NCBI RefSeq assembly: GCF_040566545.1
Contig: NZ_JBEWZI010000010.1
Location: 96,333 to 160,332 of the forward strand
DNA length: 64,000 nt
Direction of reading: 5' to 3'
DNA from: Uliginosibacterium flavum
Lineage (GTDB): Bacteria > Pseudomonadota > Gammaproteobacteria > Burkholderiales > Rhodocyclaceae
The first letter of the stretch is position 1, and each line of letters begins with the position of its first letter. Positions 8,942-17,795 of the stretch are shown piece by piece. Both the position numbers and the translations under genes were made by a program. The notes beneath the pieces were generated by a model, which was not told the DNA's origin, made no database searches, and saw nothing but the letters and a program-made list of their open reading frames with translations.

Positions 8942-8982
8942 TTGTCGGATCGTTACAAGCGGGTATTATGTTCTCGGTAACA
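8942..8982 (+). promoter_or_regulatory. Orphan promoter with LacI-type operator
   Basis: TTGTCG (8942-8947), 16 bp spacer, TATTAT (8964-8969), then the palindrome TGTTCTCGGTAACA (8969-8982). The layout TATTATGTTCTCGGTAACA parallels TAGGATGTTTTCGGTAACA before the first esterase base for base in spacing. No protein gene starts downstream on this strand. Confidence 0.55.
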
Positions 8983-9061
8983 TTCGTCTTTACGCATCGG
9001 CGTGTTACTTTTGTTTCCTGACTGTTCCTGTTCAAGCCCGGCCTTGCGCCGGGCTTTTTTT
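8976..9061 (+). ncRNA. Putative pectin-regulon small RNA
   Basis: If transcription starts just after the -10 at 8964-8969, it would run into a strong terminator at 9035-9061: AGCCCGGC (9035-9042), loop, GCCGGGCT (9048-9055), then a run of T. This gives an RNA of about 86 nt with an unstructured U/C-rich 5' half (TTTGTTTCCTGACTGTTCC region) and no plausible open frame. The operator at its promoter is shared with the two pectin methylesterases. An alternative is that this is the stub of a deleted regulon gene. Confidence 0.4.
9035..9061 (+). terminator. Strong Rho-independent terminator of the putative small RNA
   Basis: 8 bp GC-rich stem AGCCCGGC/GCCGGGCT with loop CTTGC and seven T residues. 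The nearest upstream gene already has its own hairpin at 8860, so this one needs another transcript. Confidence 0.8.
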
Positions 9062-9081
9062 GTTTACAGGTTTTTCAGATC

Positions 9082-9150
9082 ATGCCTGAAGACCCGCTCC
9101 GGTATTGGTTCTGCAGCATGGGTGCCTGCAGAGCAAGGCCGGGAGCGGCT
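9082..9150. repeat. Interspersed palindromic repeat, copy 1 (3' of mutS)
   Basis: Contains TGCCTGAAGA, GGTATTGGTTCTGCAG and CCTGCAGAGC with partial inverted arms CCGCTCC/GGGAGCGG. It shares TATTGGTTCTKCAG with the copy at 31860. It lies just beyond the mutS stop codon. Confidence 0.55.
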
Positions 9151-9179
9151 CATGGCGATACATGCTCGCGTGGCTAAAT

Positions 9180-11750
9180 TCAGCCCAGCAATTTCTTCAG
9201 CGCATACAGCGCTTCCATGGCTTCGCGCGGGCTCATGTTGTCCGGGTCGGTGTCGGCCAGCTGGCTCAAAGCCGGATGGCTGACCTGTGCGGGCTCCGGC
9301 TCTGGCAGCGAGGCGAACAGATCATCCTGCGGCCCACTGGCGACTTCGCGGTTCTCCAGCGCCCGCAATCGTCGCTTGGCGTCGCGCACGACAGTGGGCG
9401 GAATGCCGGCCAGCGCGGCGACTTCGATACCGTAGCTTTGCGAGGCCGGGCCGTCCTGCACGGCGTGCAGGAAGACGATGCTGTGACCGTGCTCGACGGC
9501 GCCCAGATGCACATTGGCGCATTCCGGGTATTCCTGGCCGAGTCGGGTCAGCTCGAAATAGTGGGTGGAAAACAGTGCGTAACTCTGGTTTTTGTCGAGC
9601 AGATGACGCGCGATGGAATAGGCCAGCGCCATGCCATCGAAGGTTGAGGTGCCACGGCCGATTTCGTCCATTAGCACGAGGCTTTTGTCGGTCGCGCCAT
9701 TCAAAATCGCCGCGGCTTCGGTCATCTCGACCATGAAGGTGGAACGGCCGGAAGCCAGATCGTCGGACGCGCCGATGCGCGTGTAGATCGCATCGACCGG
9801 GCCGATGCGACAGGCGCTTGCCGGCACGAATGAACCACAGTGGGCCAGCAGCACGATCAGCGCGACCTGACGCATGTAAGTCGATTTACCGCCCATGTTC
9901 GGGCCGGTCACCAGCAGCATGCGGCGCGTCGGGGCGAGGCGCGTGTCGTTGCTGATGAAAGCGTCGACCTGGCGTTCTACCACCGGATGGCGGCCGTTGG
10001 TGATCTCGATGCCGGGCTCATCGACCAGTTCCGGCGCGCGGTAGTCGAAGCGTGCCGCGGCCTGCGCAAACGCATTCAGGCCATCAAGCAGGGCCACGGC
10101 GTGGGCGATTTGCTGCAGGCGCGGCACTTGCGGCGCGAGCTTGGCGACGAGTTCCTCGTAGAGCATCTTCTCGCGCGCCAGCGAACGATCCTGCGCGGAG
10201 AGCGCCTTGTCCTCGAAGGCTTTCAGCTCGGGCGTGATGTAGCGCTCGGCATTCTTCATGGTCTGGCGCCGGCGATAATCGTCCGGCACCTTGTCGGTAT
10301 TGGCGTGGGTGACTTCGATGTAGAAGCCATGCACGCGGTTGAACTCGACCTTGAGCGTACTGATGCCGCTACGCTCGCGCTCGCGCGCTTCCAGCGCCAC
10401 CAGAAATTCGCCGCAGTTGTTCTGAATGTCGCGTAGCTCATCCAGCTCGGCGTCATAGCCGCGATTGATCACACCACCGTCGCGCACTTGCGTAGCGGGC
10501 TCTTCGGCGACAGCCGCCTGCAGCAACAGCAAGGTGTCGACCGGCGTAGCCAGGTCGGCGTGGATGTGGGCGAGCAGGTTTGAATCGGCCTGCGGCAGTG
10601 GTGCGCGCACGGCATCCAGCGCTGCCAGACTTTCGCGCAGGGCGGCGAGCTCGCGCGGGCGCACGCTGGTCAGCGCGATGCGTGTGGCGATGCGTTCGAT
10701 GTCGGCAATCGGGCGCAGCGCGGCGGCGACAGCAGAGAGCGGACCGTCACCGGCATCGCCGAGCAGGGCGCCGACCACGGCGTGGCGTTCGCGACAGGCG
10801 CCGCGAGAAGCGAGTGGATGGTGCAGGGCGTGGCGCAGCCAGCGCGAACCCATGCTGGTTTCGGTCAGATCCAGCAGCGAGAGAAGGGTTGGCGCTGGCT
10901 CGCCACGCAGGGTTTCGGAGATTTCGAGGTTGCGCCGCGTTTGTGCGTCCATGCGCAGATAGTCGCCCTCGCTTTCGACCTTCAGCCCGGTGATGTGGGC
11001 GAGGGTCTGGCGTTGCGTGCTGCGCGCGTAATCGAACAGCGCGCCAGAGGCGGCCAGCGCCACGTTGAGTCCCTCTGCGCCGAAACCGGCCAGATCGTGG
11101 GTGCCGAAATGCGTCGTCAGCAATTCTTGTGCGGTTTTTGGATCGAACTGCCAGTCGGCCAGACGGCGGATCGCCGGCACGCGCGCTTCCAGCGCCGGCA
11201 GCTTGAGCGATTCCGGGATCAGCGCCTCTGCAGGGCGCAGGCGCTCCAGATGGCTGATCAGGTTTTCGGGATCGGTTTCAACCAGGCGAAAATCGCCGTT
11301 GGCCAGATTCAGCCAGGCCAGACCGAGCACGCCGCGATTAAGTTGCACCGCGATCAGCGACGCATCGGCGCGGTCATCCAGCAGCGCCGCATCGGTCAGC
11401 GTGCCGGGGGTGACGATACGCGCCACGGCGCGTTCCATCGGGCCCTTGGTCGCGCCCGGCTCGCCGACTTGTTCGGCAATCACCACCGATTCGCCCAGCT
11501 TCACGATCTTCGCCAGATAGGGTTCCAGCGCGTGAAATGGAATGCCCGCCATCTTGATCGGGTTGCCGGCCGAGGCGCCGCGCGTGGTCAGGGTGATGTC
11601 CAGGATCCGCGCCGCCTTCTCCGCATCCTCGAAAAACAGCTCGTAAAAATCGCCCATGCGATAGAACAACAACGTGTCCGGATGCTGGAGTTTGATGCGC
11701 AGATATTGCTGCATCATGGGTGTGTGTTTTTCGATGTCGGCGATCTGCAT
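9180..11750 (-). CDS. mutS: DNA mismatch repair protein MutS
   Basis: 856 residues with the ATG at 11750 (MQIADIEKHTPMMQQY), close to the 853 of E. coli MutS; a TTG start 69 bases further upstream would add an unlikely tail. The N-terminal mismatch-recognition domain shows the Phe-x-Glu motif in GDFYELF, followed by connector, lever and clamp regions. The ATPase has the Walker A GPNMGGKST at 616-624, followed by the DEIGRGTSTFDG signature. It recognises mismatches with MutL, which is not in the window. No gene follows closely on the same strand. Identification is secure. Confidence 0.97.
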   Translation of the reverse strand: MQIADIEKHTPMMQQYLRIKLQHPDTLLFYRMGDFYELFFEDAEKAARILDITLTTRGASAGNPIKMAGIPFHALEPYLAKIVKLGESVVIAEQVGEPGATKGPMERAVARIVTPGTLTDAALLDDRADASLIAVQLNRGVLGLAWLNLANGDFRLVETDPENLISHLERLRPAEALIPESLKLPALEARVPAIRRLADWQFDPKTAQELLTTHFGTHDLAGFGAEGLNVALAASGALFDYARSTQRQTLAHITGLKVESEGDYLRMDAQTRRNLEISETLRGEPAPTLLSLLDLTETSMGSRWLRHALHHPLASRGACRERHAVVGALLGDAGDGPLSAVAAALRPIADIERIATRIALTSVRPRELAALRESLAALDAVRAPLPQADSNLLAHIHADLATPVDTLLLLQAAVAEEPATQVRDGGVINRGYDAELDELRDIQNNCGEFLVALEARERERSGISTLKVEFNRVHGFYIEVTHANTDKVPDDYRRRQTMKNAERYITPELKAFEDKALSAQDRSLAREKMLYEELVAKLAPQVPRLQQIAHAVALLDGLNAFAQAAARFDYRAPELVDEPGIEITNGRHPVVERQVDAFISNDTRLAPTRRMLLVTGPNMGGKSTYMRQVALIVLLAHCGSFVPASACRIGPVDAIYTRIGASDDLASGRSTFMVEMTEAAAILNGATDKSLVLMDEIGRGTSTFDGMALAYSIARHLLDKNQSYALFSTHYFELTRLGQEYPECANVHLGAVEHGHSIVFLHAVQDGPASQSYGIEVAALAGIPPTVVRDAKRRLRALENREVASGPQDDLFASLPEPEPAQVSHPALSQLADTDPDNMSPREAMEALYALKKLLG

Positions 11751-11893
11751 GCGGCGGGCGGTGAGCTGGTTGGCGCGAGGCCGTATTGTCGCCGAGAGCG
11801 GCTGGGCTGTGTGGGGCAATGCGTAGCGTTCTTTACAGCGTTAATCAGTTTCGGCCACAGTGGGCGGGAGCGATCAAAGCCAAGCCAAAAATC

Positions 11894-11971
11894 CGTCATT
11901 CCGGACTTGATCCGGAATCCAGAAGACGGGTGGCGAGGGGCGCTGGATTCCGGATCGAGTCCGGAATGACG
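11894..11971. repeat. Long near-perfect inverted repeat upstream of mutS
   Basis: Arms of 29 bp at 11894-11922 and 11943-11971 with a single mismatch, around a 20 bp centre. Arm ends read CGTCATTCCGGACTTGATCC and GGAATGACG. This is the style of dispersed repetitive extragenic palindromes common in proteobacteria. It sits between aceB (minus) and mutS (minus) and could fold into a stable hairpin on either strand. The rest of 11751-12004 holds no gene I can support. Confidence 0.8.
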
Positions 11972-12004
11972 TGGATGGCATGCCTGATGAGGCGCACCTG
12001 CATT

Positions 12005-12096
12005 GCCTCTACAGAAGCCATGCCGCAAGAAGTCCGCCTGTACTCCCTATACAGGCATGCCGTTTGAAGACGTCCGCTGCAAGCGGCTCTTCAGGC
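12005..12096. repeat. Interspersed palindromic repeat, copy 2 (3' of aceB)
   Basis: Contains CTCTACAGAAG, a CCTGTA...TACAGG hairpin near 12037-12054 and GCGGCTCTTCAGGC at its right end, two bases before the aceB stop codon. The right end matches the terminal motif of the copies at 31860, 60523 and 63405. Confidence 0.55.
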
Positions 12097-12098
12097 TA

Positions 12099-13697
12099 TC
12101 AATGCATGGCCTCATACAGCGGCAAGGTCAGGAACTCGACGTAATCCTCGGAGAGCGACATGTCTTCGAAGATTTTCGCGGCCTGCTCGTAACTGGCAAT
12201 ACTTTCGCCCTGCGCAGTGACGGCTGCACGCACCTTGGCCAGTTCTTCCGGAATCAGTGTGCGCACCAGTGCGGCATCTACCTTGCGGCCATCGTCCAGT
12301 ACGCCCTTGGGCGAGCGCACCCATTGCCACACTTGCGAGCGGCTGATCTCGGCGGTGGCCGCGTCTTCCATCAGGTTGTGGATCGGCACACAGCCATTTC
12401 CGGCCAGCCAGGCGCCCAGATAGTGGATGCCGACGTTGATGTTGTTGCGCAGGCCGGCTTCGGTGATCGGTTGCTCGGGCTGGAAGTTCAGCAGATCGGC
12501 CGCGCCATACACATCATCGCGTTGCTTGTCCCACTGGTTCGGCCGATCACCCAGTACCTTGACGAACTCTTCCAGTGCAATCGGCACCAGACCGGGGTGG
12601 GCGACCCAGCCGCCGTCGAAGCCGTCGTTGGCATCGCGGGTCTTGTCGGCGCGCACACCGGCCATGGCCTTGTCGTTGGCTTCCGGATCATTTTTGATCG
12701 GAATCAGCGCGGCCATGCCGCCAATCGCCGGTGCGCCGCGTTTGTGACAGGCGCGCACCAGCGACAGCGCGTAGGAGCGCATGAAGGGCACGTTCATGGT
12801 GATTGCACTGCGGTTGGCGAGGCAGAAATTCTTGTTCATCTTGAATTTCTTGATGCACGAAAAAATGTAATCCCAGCGTCCTGCGTTTAACCCTGCGCTG
12901 TGTTCGCGCAGCTCATACAGGATCTCTTCCATCTCAAACGCTGCGAGGATGGTCTCGATCAAAACAGTGGCCTTAATCGTGCCACGCGCAATGCCCAATT
13001 CGTCCTGCGCCATGCAGAAGATCTCGTTCCACAGACGCGCCTCCAGATGGCTTTCCATTTTCGGCAGATAGAAGAAAGGCCCGGCGCCACGCGCGATCTG
13101 CTCTTTGGCATTGTGGAAGAGGAACAGCGCGAAATCGAAGATGCCGCCGGAGACACGCTGGCCGTCGATCAGCACATGCTTCTCGTCCAGGTGCCAGCCA
13201 CGCGGGCGCACCTGCAGCGTCGCGACCTGTTCATTCAGGCGATAGTTCTTGCCCGCTTCGTTCGTGTAGCTGATCGTGCGGCGGATCGCCTCGTACAGGT
13301 TGATCTGGCCTTGCACCTGGTTGAACCAGTTCGGCGAATTCGAATCCTCGAAGTCCGTCATGTAGGAGTCCGCCCCCGAATTGAAGGCGTTGATGATCAT
13401 CTTGCGTTCTACCGGCCCGGTGATCTCCGTGCGGCGGCGCTCCAGCGCTTTCGGCAGCGGTGCCACGCGCCAGTCACCTTCGCGAACTTCCTTCGTTTTC
13501 GGCAAAAAATCTGGCATCTCACCCGCATCGATGCGCGCCTGCCGCGCTACGCGTGCCGCCAGCAACTCACGTCGACGTGGCTCGAATGCGCGATGCAGCT
13601 TCGTGACCAACGCCAGCGCTTCGGGTGTCAGGATGGCTTCAAAACCCGAGTGAATCGGGGCATTGATCTGAATGTGGTCGGGCAGGGCAAAGGACAT
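12099..13697 (-). CDS. aceB: Malate synthase A
   Basis: 532 residues, the usual length for malate synthase A. It condenses glyoxylate with acetyl-CoA to malate in the glyoxylate shunt, in the cytoplasm. ATG at 13697 has GGAGA upstream. Family signatures seen include ITGPVERKMIINAFNSGAD, TDFEDSNSPNW, VRPRGWHLDEKHV, the active-site region around LNAGRWDYIFSCIKKF and MRSYALSLVRACHKRGAPAIGGM. Isocitrate lyase (aceA) is not adjacent, so the shunt genes are split. The gene stands alone: the next gene upstream is on the same strand but beyond a bidirectional terminator. Confidence 0.97.
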   Translation of the reverse strand: MSFALPDHIQINAPIHSGFEAILTPEALALVTKLHRAFEPRRRELLAARVARQARIDAGEMPDFLPKTKEVREGDWRVAPLPKALERRRTEITGPVERKMIINAFNSGADSYMTDFEDSNSPNWFNQVQGQINLYEAIRRTISYTNEAGKNYRLNEQVATLQVRPRGWHLDEKHVLIDGQRVSGGIFDFALFLFHNAKEQIARGAGPFFYLPKMESHLEARLWNEIFCMAQDELGIARGTIKATVLIETILAAFEMEEILYELREHSAGLNAGRWDYIFSCIKKFKMNKNFCLANRSAITMNVPFMRSYALSLVRACHKRGAPAIGGMAALIPIKNDPEANDKAMAGVRADKTRDANDGFDGGWVAHPGLVPIALEEFVKVLGDRPNQWDKQRDDVYGAADLLNFQPEQPITEAGLRNNINVGIHYLGAWLAGNGCVPIHNLMEDAATAEISRSQVWQWVRSPKGVLDDGRKVDAALVRTLIPEELAKVRAAVTAQGESIASYEQAAKIFEDMSLSEDYVEFLTLPLYEAMH

Positions 13698-13804
13698 GAG
13701 AGGTCTCCAAGCATCGGGAATGTTGCGATGCAGTGTAGCTCGCCGAAGCGCCGCTGGAAATGCTGGTGTTTGCTACTTGCCTTGAATTTGTCCGCGCAGA
13801 AACG

Positions 13805-13833
13805 AAAACGCCAGAGACGAGCTCTGGCGTTTT
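13805..13833. terminator. Bidirectional terminator ending the pilus operon
   Basis: AAAACGCCAGAG (13805-13816), loop ACGAG, CTCTGGCGTTTT (13822-13833). Because A and T tracts flank the perfect 12 bp stem, it can act in either direction; it ends the minus-strand pilin operon just after pilE. Confidence 0.85.
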
Positions 13834-13849
13834 GAGGGGTGTGGCGGGT

Positions 13850-14266
13850 TTAGCGCCAGCACTGATTCAAGGGCAATCCTGCGCTATTGGTTTTGACGCC
13901 GGCGTCAGACAGTGTCAGGGTGCCGCAGCGGTCATTGATCTGGCCTCCCATGGGCGTGGCTGTAATGACAAAGGACGTGGCTGTCGCGATCGGGTTCGGC
14001 GTCAAAGTGTAAGTTTGCGTGCCGCCATCAGCCGGGCAGCGGGCGGGTGCCGGGAGCGCTCCAACATAGCTGTTGGGAGGCGCGGTGAAGCGGCGTTGTA
14101 ATGCGTTTGCCGTCGCCAGCATGGTTCCTTCACATTCGACACGGGCACTCCGGCGGACATATTCAGTGTAGTTCGGGTAGGCGATGGCCGCCAGAATCCC
14201 GACGATGGCTACCACGATCATTAGTTCGATGAGGGTGAAGCCTTTATGCTTTTTGCTTGTAATCAT
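13850..14266 (-). CDS. pilE: Type IV pilin-like protein, PilE family minor pilin
   Basis: 138 residues. A short leader MITSKKHKG is followed by FTLIELMIVVAIVGILAAIA, the prepilin peptidase site (Gly/Phe) and the hydrophobic N-terminal helix with Glu5. The C-terminal half has a Cys pair (RC...RCG, QCW) able to form the D-region loop. It is the last gene of the operon fimT-pilV-pilW-pilX-pilY1-pilE, the arrangement in which PilE is a minor pilin of the priming/tip complex. It is shorter than most major pilins, which supports the minor-pilin reading. Confidence 0.9.
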   Translation of the reverse strand: MITSKKHKGFTLIELMIVVAIVGILAAIAYPNYTEYVRRSARVECEGTMLATANALQRRFTAPPNSYVGALPAPARCPADGGTQTYTLTPNPIATATSFVITATPMGGQINDRCGTLTLSDAGVKTNSAGLPLNQCWR

Positions 14267-14343
14267 CTTGATCTCCCCGCGTGGCGGGCTGGTCGGTCAA
14301 TTAAATCTCCCGCGCAGCTTCGGGCTGCACGGGATGTTCCGGG

Positions 14344-17300
14344 TTAGCGAACTTTGCGCCAGGTCTGGCGACCGAATTCGCCATACAAGTTGGTTTTAAC
14401 GGGTTTGTTTTCGTTTGTCATGAGGTGACCCGTAGAGCCGTCTCGGACCAGAGCTGGTGTTCTGGCGAGTCCGCTTAGCGTGACGGCGTTACCCCGATCA
14501 CTGGCGTCAAATTTTCCGTCATTGTTTAGATCAAACACGCTGTAAGGCGTCTCGCCGCCGGTCAATAGATTCAATTCCCAGAGCCAGCTGGTGCCGCCGA
14601 AGCCGCATACGTCTTCATTCGGGATAACGGAAGTAAAAATGATGCGGTCATCCAGTAGAAGCATGTTCGAGATTACCCGTTCGCCGGTGTTGGTGGTGCC
14701 CAGGCGGAGGTTGACGTAATAGCCTTTCTTGGTAGTGTCGGTATTTTTCGAAAGGATGCGGACGGTGCTGCCGGTAAAGGTTTGCTGCAGCAACTCGCTC
14801 AGCGTGACCTTGGCTGTCGATACGGTGGTGCAAGCAGCGGCTGTATTGAACCCGCACTCGTCACGGACGCCGTAAAAAGTCTGCATGTCAATATTGCTCT
14901 GGTCGCCGGCCTCAAAGAATTTCCCAGTGCCGAACATGATCAGAGTGCCTCCTTGCGGGTGGCGTGCCAACTCTGGTTTGATCGTAATGGACTGTCTGTG
15001 CGTGCCCGTGACGTCGGTCGTGATCGGTGTCTGGAACAGGGGCTTGCCACCGAAGGATACGGCCCAATTGTCCGGATTGCTGTCGGAAAGGTTGAACTTC
15101 CAGAGGTTACCCTGCAAATCGCCGGCATATACCAGATCGCCGCTGCCGTCGCCATCCAGATCGCTGATGGCCGGGGCTGACAGGCCGTTGGCAAGGGTCA
15201 GATCACGCGAAGTAACGTCCAGTTTTTTGATCAGCGCACCTGTTTCAAGATCCAGAACAAACAGGCTGGCGTTCTGCGCCGTGCTGTTGTAACCATTGCC
15301 GAACACTGCCGCCCACTTGCCATTTGCAAGGTGAACAACCGCGGCTTTGCTCATGGTGTTGCCCATCGCAGCATTGTTGATATCGCTGAATTCCCACATA
15401 ACGGTAGGGCTGCTGGGGGTGGTGACGTCAATGGCGAAATAGGCCTTGCCACCAGCGCCGGTCGAGCCGACAAGAATAGTCTTCCAGCGGCCATTCAGGT
15501 AAGCGTGACTGACTGTGGTCGGGCCATCCACAAAGTACTTGTGCGCGAAGTCAGTGGATTTGGCCAGATAAGGCAGATTGCCTATCACGCTATTGGGGAT
15601 GAAAGCAAAAAGTTCATCCAGTGCGTCACCGGCTGCTTTTGATCCGTTGAAAGCATGCAGCATGCCGTCGTTGGCGCCGACATACAGGGTGGGTATCTGC
15701 GCTGCAACGAATGCGTCGTATGAGGAACGTGCTGCTGTGCTCAAGCCCAGGGCGTATTTGTAGCCGAGGTTCATTTTGCGAGCATAGGCCGGGTCAGAAT
15801 TGATGATGTCGCCAATGACGCCATCCCGGTTGCGTAGAGTTCCCCCAATATTGGATAGCTCCTTGCTACGGTCGCCACGCACGTAATTCACGATGTCGCC
15901 GACGGTTGTGCTGCCCAAGCTCGCGCCGCTAATGCCGCTGGTGATGGCTGCGGTTTGAGTGGGCGACAGATTGGTTTCGACGAAGGTCACGGCTGCGGCG
16001 GGTATAGTCGATGCACCGCTGGTGTAGCTGGGCCGCCAAGTGTAAATCGTCCGCCCGGCCGGTGATGGTACGCCAGCGGAGGCTTTGGCCAGTTCCGTTA
16101 GGGCTTGGGTGCTAGGGTCAATTTTGTAAGCCACCACATCGCCACTCCACTTGTTGCTGTTGAACGTGGCCTGATACAAAACGGTGTCTGCTGAGAGTGT
16201 TCCCGAGTTAACCGCTGCCGCTGCAGCAGAGACTTGGCGTGCAGCAATTGACGAGAGGGTGTCACCCAAAGCATTGGCAAACTCAGTCGGATTCTTGGCG
16301 CTAAAGAAGCCTCCGTGACCATTTACACCAGCATGGAGTAGATCGTCGATGTTGTTTTCCGAATCTGCAGCCGGAGCCGGCCAACTAGTTGGGTAACCAA
16401 AGTCGGCGTCGCCGGTTTTGGCTGTGATCGAATTGAAGGCCCGCTCTTTATTTACAGTGCTTGAAAATCCCAAGCCGATGGTAAATGTTGTCATGTGTTG
16501 CCAGAACGCATTATCAATAGAGGTCAGGCCGACAGGGACGTTGTTCGCCAAGTCTGTGCGGATATCCCGTTTCCAATAGTACATGGCGACGTCCGCGAGC
16601 GTGTCGCTACGGGTCGCGCTCGCAGCGTCTTTAAATGGAGCTGATGGTGTGTATGTGTAGGGCGAAAGGCTTGAACCTGCTGCTGGAGCAATGGTCGAGC
16701 CGGCAGTGCCGTCGTTGTCATTTTTGGCGTTGCCGACTGCGCTGCCACCATTCCAGTAGCCATCTGTCATTAGAATGGTATAGCTTTGGCGGCAAGAGAC
16801 CGGGTTTCCGTTTGCGGTATCCCAAGGCTTGCTACTCCATGGCGCTGTCTGGGTTTCGTAATACTTTCCCGCATTCTCAAGTGCTGGGCGCAAGGGCGTG
16901 CTGCCGCTTGTTGACTTGGCAAACAGCCAGTTGAAAAACTGGCTGCGGGAGGTGCTTGTGGTAGTGGGGACTCCATCTTTGAAGGGGAGTACGCCTCTGG
17001 CAACCATGCCACTGGTGTTGATGGAGCCGTAGCCCAGATAAAGGGCGCTGGTTGCTTGTGCGAAAGCCCGACTGACGCCTGTTTTGGCTGTCAAGAGGCG
17101 CATGCGGTAATACGAAAACCAGTTGGCAAAGTTTTCCTGTTCGCCAGCGGCTACATTTACCCGGGTGTAGCAACTGTCATTTGGGATGGGAGGCGATACT
17201 GCATTGTCGATTGTGCAGCCGGTGTTGCTTGCGTTGAATACGTGGTAGTACGCCGCCTTGGCAGTGGAGTCGAGGTAGTTACATTTTGTTCCGGGAGTCG

Positions 17301-17787
17301 TGTAGGTTCCCGGGCTAAATAATGCTTTGTAATTATTCAGATTTGTCGTTCCGTCGCTTGTCTTGAAGCCGTTTGTCCAGGCTGCGGCAAAGTTTGAATT
17401 GGCCATTGTTGATCCGTCTGCATTCATCGGAGGCAGATAGGTGACCGCCGGGTCGTAGTAGAGCGTGTTGTACTGGGCCGAAGTCAAGCGGCGCGGCATT
17501 GCGTTCTCTCCGAGACAGTTTGAACCAGAGTTGTTCGGGTTTGTGAGAGCGTACTTGCCGATAATTTCTGGCATGAATGCGAAATTCATGGAGCCTGAAT
17601 CATCCAGGACGAACAGTACGTTCGGGTCTGTGCCGCCGAGGAACAGCGGTTTCTGAGCGATGTTGAGTGCTGGCGGCACTGCTGTAGCGACGGGCGATGC
17701 CGCGAGCAGCAACGCGGCTAGGCTGGCGAGCGTGCACAGAAGCTGCGGCGTACGTTGGCGCGCGGGGAATTGGGATGGCGTGTTCAT
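14344..17787 (-). CDS. pilY1: Type IV pilus tip adhesin/biogenesis factor PilY1
   Basis: 1147 residues. The start at 17787 follows GAGGT by the right spacing and begins a signal peptide (LLCTLASLAALLLAA). The N-terminal half holds a von Willebrand A-like domain with the MIDAS string DDSGS at 62-66. The C-terminal half is a quinoprotein-like beta-propeller (NPTEF...PTLYVGANDGMLHAFNG, GNGYNS, DLDGDGSGDLVYAGDLQGNLWKF) with Ca-binding DLDGDGSGD and DLNNDGKFD loops of the type that control pilus retraction in Pseudomonas PilY1. It should sit at the pilus tip with the minor pilins encoded around it. Base composition of the operon is less GC-rich than the surrounding core genes. Confidence 0.95.
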   Translation of the reverse strand: MNTPSQFPARQRTPQLLCTLASLAALLLAASPVATAVPPALNIAQKPLFLGGTDPNVLFVLDDSGSMNFAFMPEIIGKYALTNPNNSGSNCLGENAMPRRLTSAQYNTLYYDPAVTYLPPMNADGSTMANSNFAAAWTNGFKTSDGTTNLNNYKALFSPGTYTTPGTKCNYLDSTAKAAYYHVFNASNTGCTIDNAVSPPIPNDSCYTRVNVAAGEQENFANWFSYYRMRLLTAKTGVSRAFAQATSALYLGYGSINTSGMVARGVLPFKDGVPTTTSTSRSQFFNWLFAKSTSGSTPLRPALENAGKYYETQTAPWSSKPWDTANGNPVSCRQSYTILMTDGYWNGGSAVGNAKNDNDGTAGSTIAPAAGSSLSPYTYTPSAPFKDAASATRSDTLADVAMYYWKRDIRTDLANNVPVGLTSIDNAFWQHMTTFTIGLGFSSTVNKERAFNSITAKTGDADFGYPTSWPAPAADSENNIDDLLHAGVNGHGGFFSAKNPTEFANALGDTLSSIAARQVSAAAAAVNSGTLSADTVLYQATFNSNKWSGDVVAYKIDPSTQALTELAKASAGVPSPAGRTIYTWRPSYTSGASTIPAAAVTFVETNLSPTQTAAITSGISGASLGSTTVGDIVNYVRGDRSKELSNIGGTLRNRDGVIGDIINSDPAYARKMNLGYKYALGLSTAARSSYDAFVAAQIPTLYVGANDGMLHAFNGSKAAGDALDELFAFIPNSVIGNLPYLAKSTDFAHKYFVDGPTTVSHAYLNGRWKTILVGSTGAGGKAYFAIDVTTPSSPTVMWEFSDINNAAMGNTMSKAAVVHLANGKWAAVFGNGYNSTAQNASLFVLDLETGALIKKLDVTSRDLTLANGLSAPAISDLDGDGSGDLVYAGDLQGNLWKFNLSDSNPDNWAVSFGGKPLFQTPITTDVTGTHRQSITIKPELARHPQGGTLIMFGTGKFFEAGDQSNIDMQTFYGVRDECGFNTAAACTTVSTAKVTLSELLQQTFTGSTVRILSKNTDTTKKGYYVNLRLGTTNTGERVISNMLLLDDRIIFTSVIPNEDVCGFGGTSWLWELNLLTGGETPYSVFDLNNDGKFDASDRGNAVTLSGLARTPALVRDGSTGHLMTNENKPVKTNLYGEFGRQTWRKVR

Positions 17788-17795
17788 GATGGACC

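Noticed and set aside
10782..11969. 395-codon plus-strand frame opposite mutS
   Set aside because: Antisense shadow of mutS; composition is His/Arg/Gln-rich without domains.
11894..11971. Insertion sequence or transposon end
   Set aside because: Only a short near-perfect palindrome with no transposase or target duplication; treated as a dispersed repeat.
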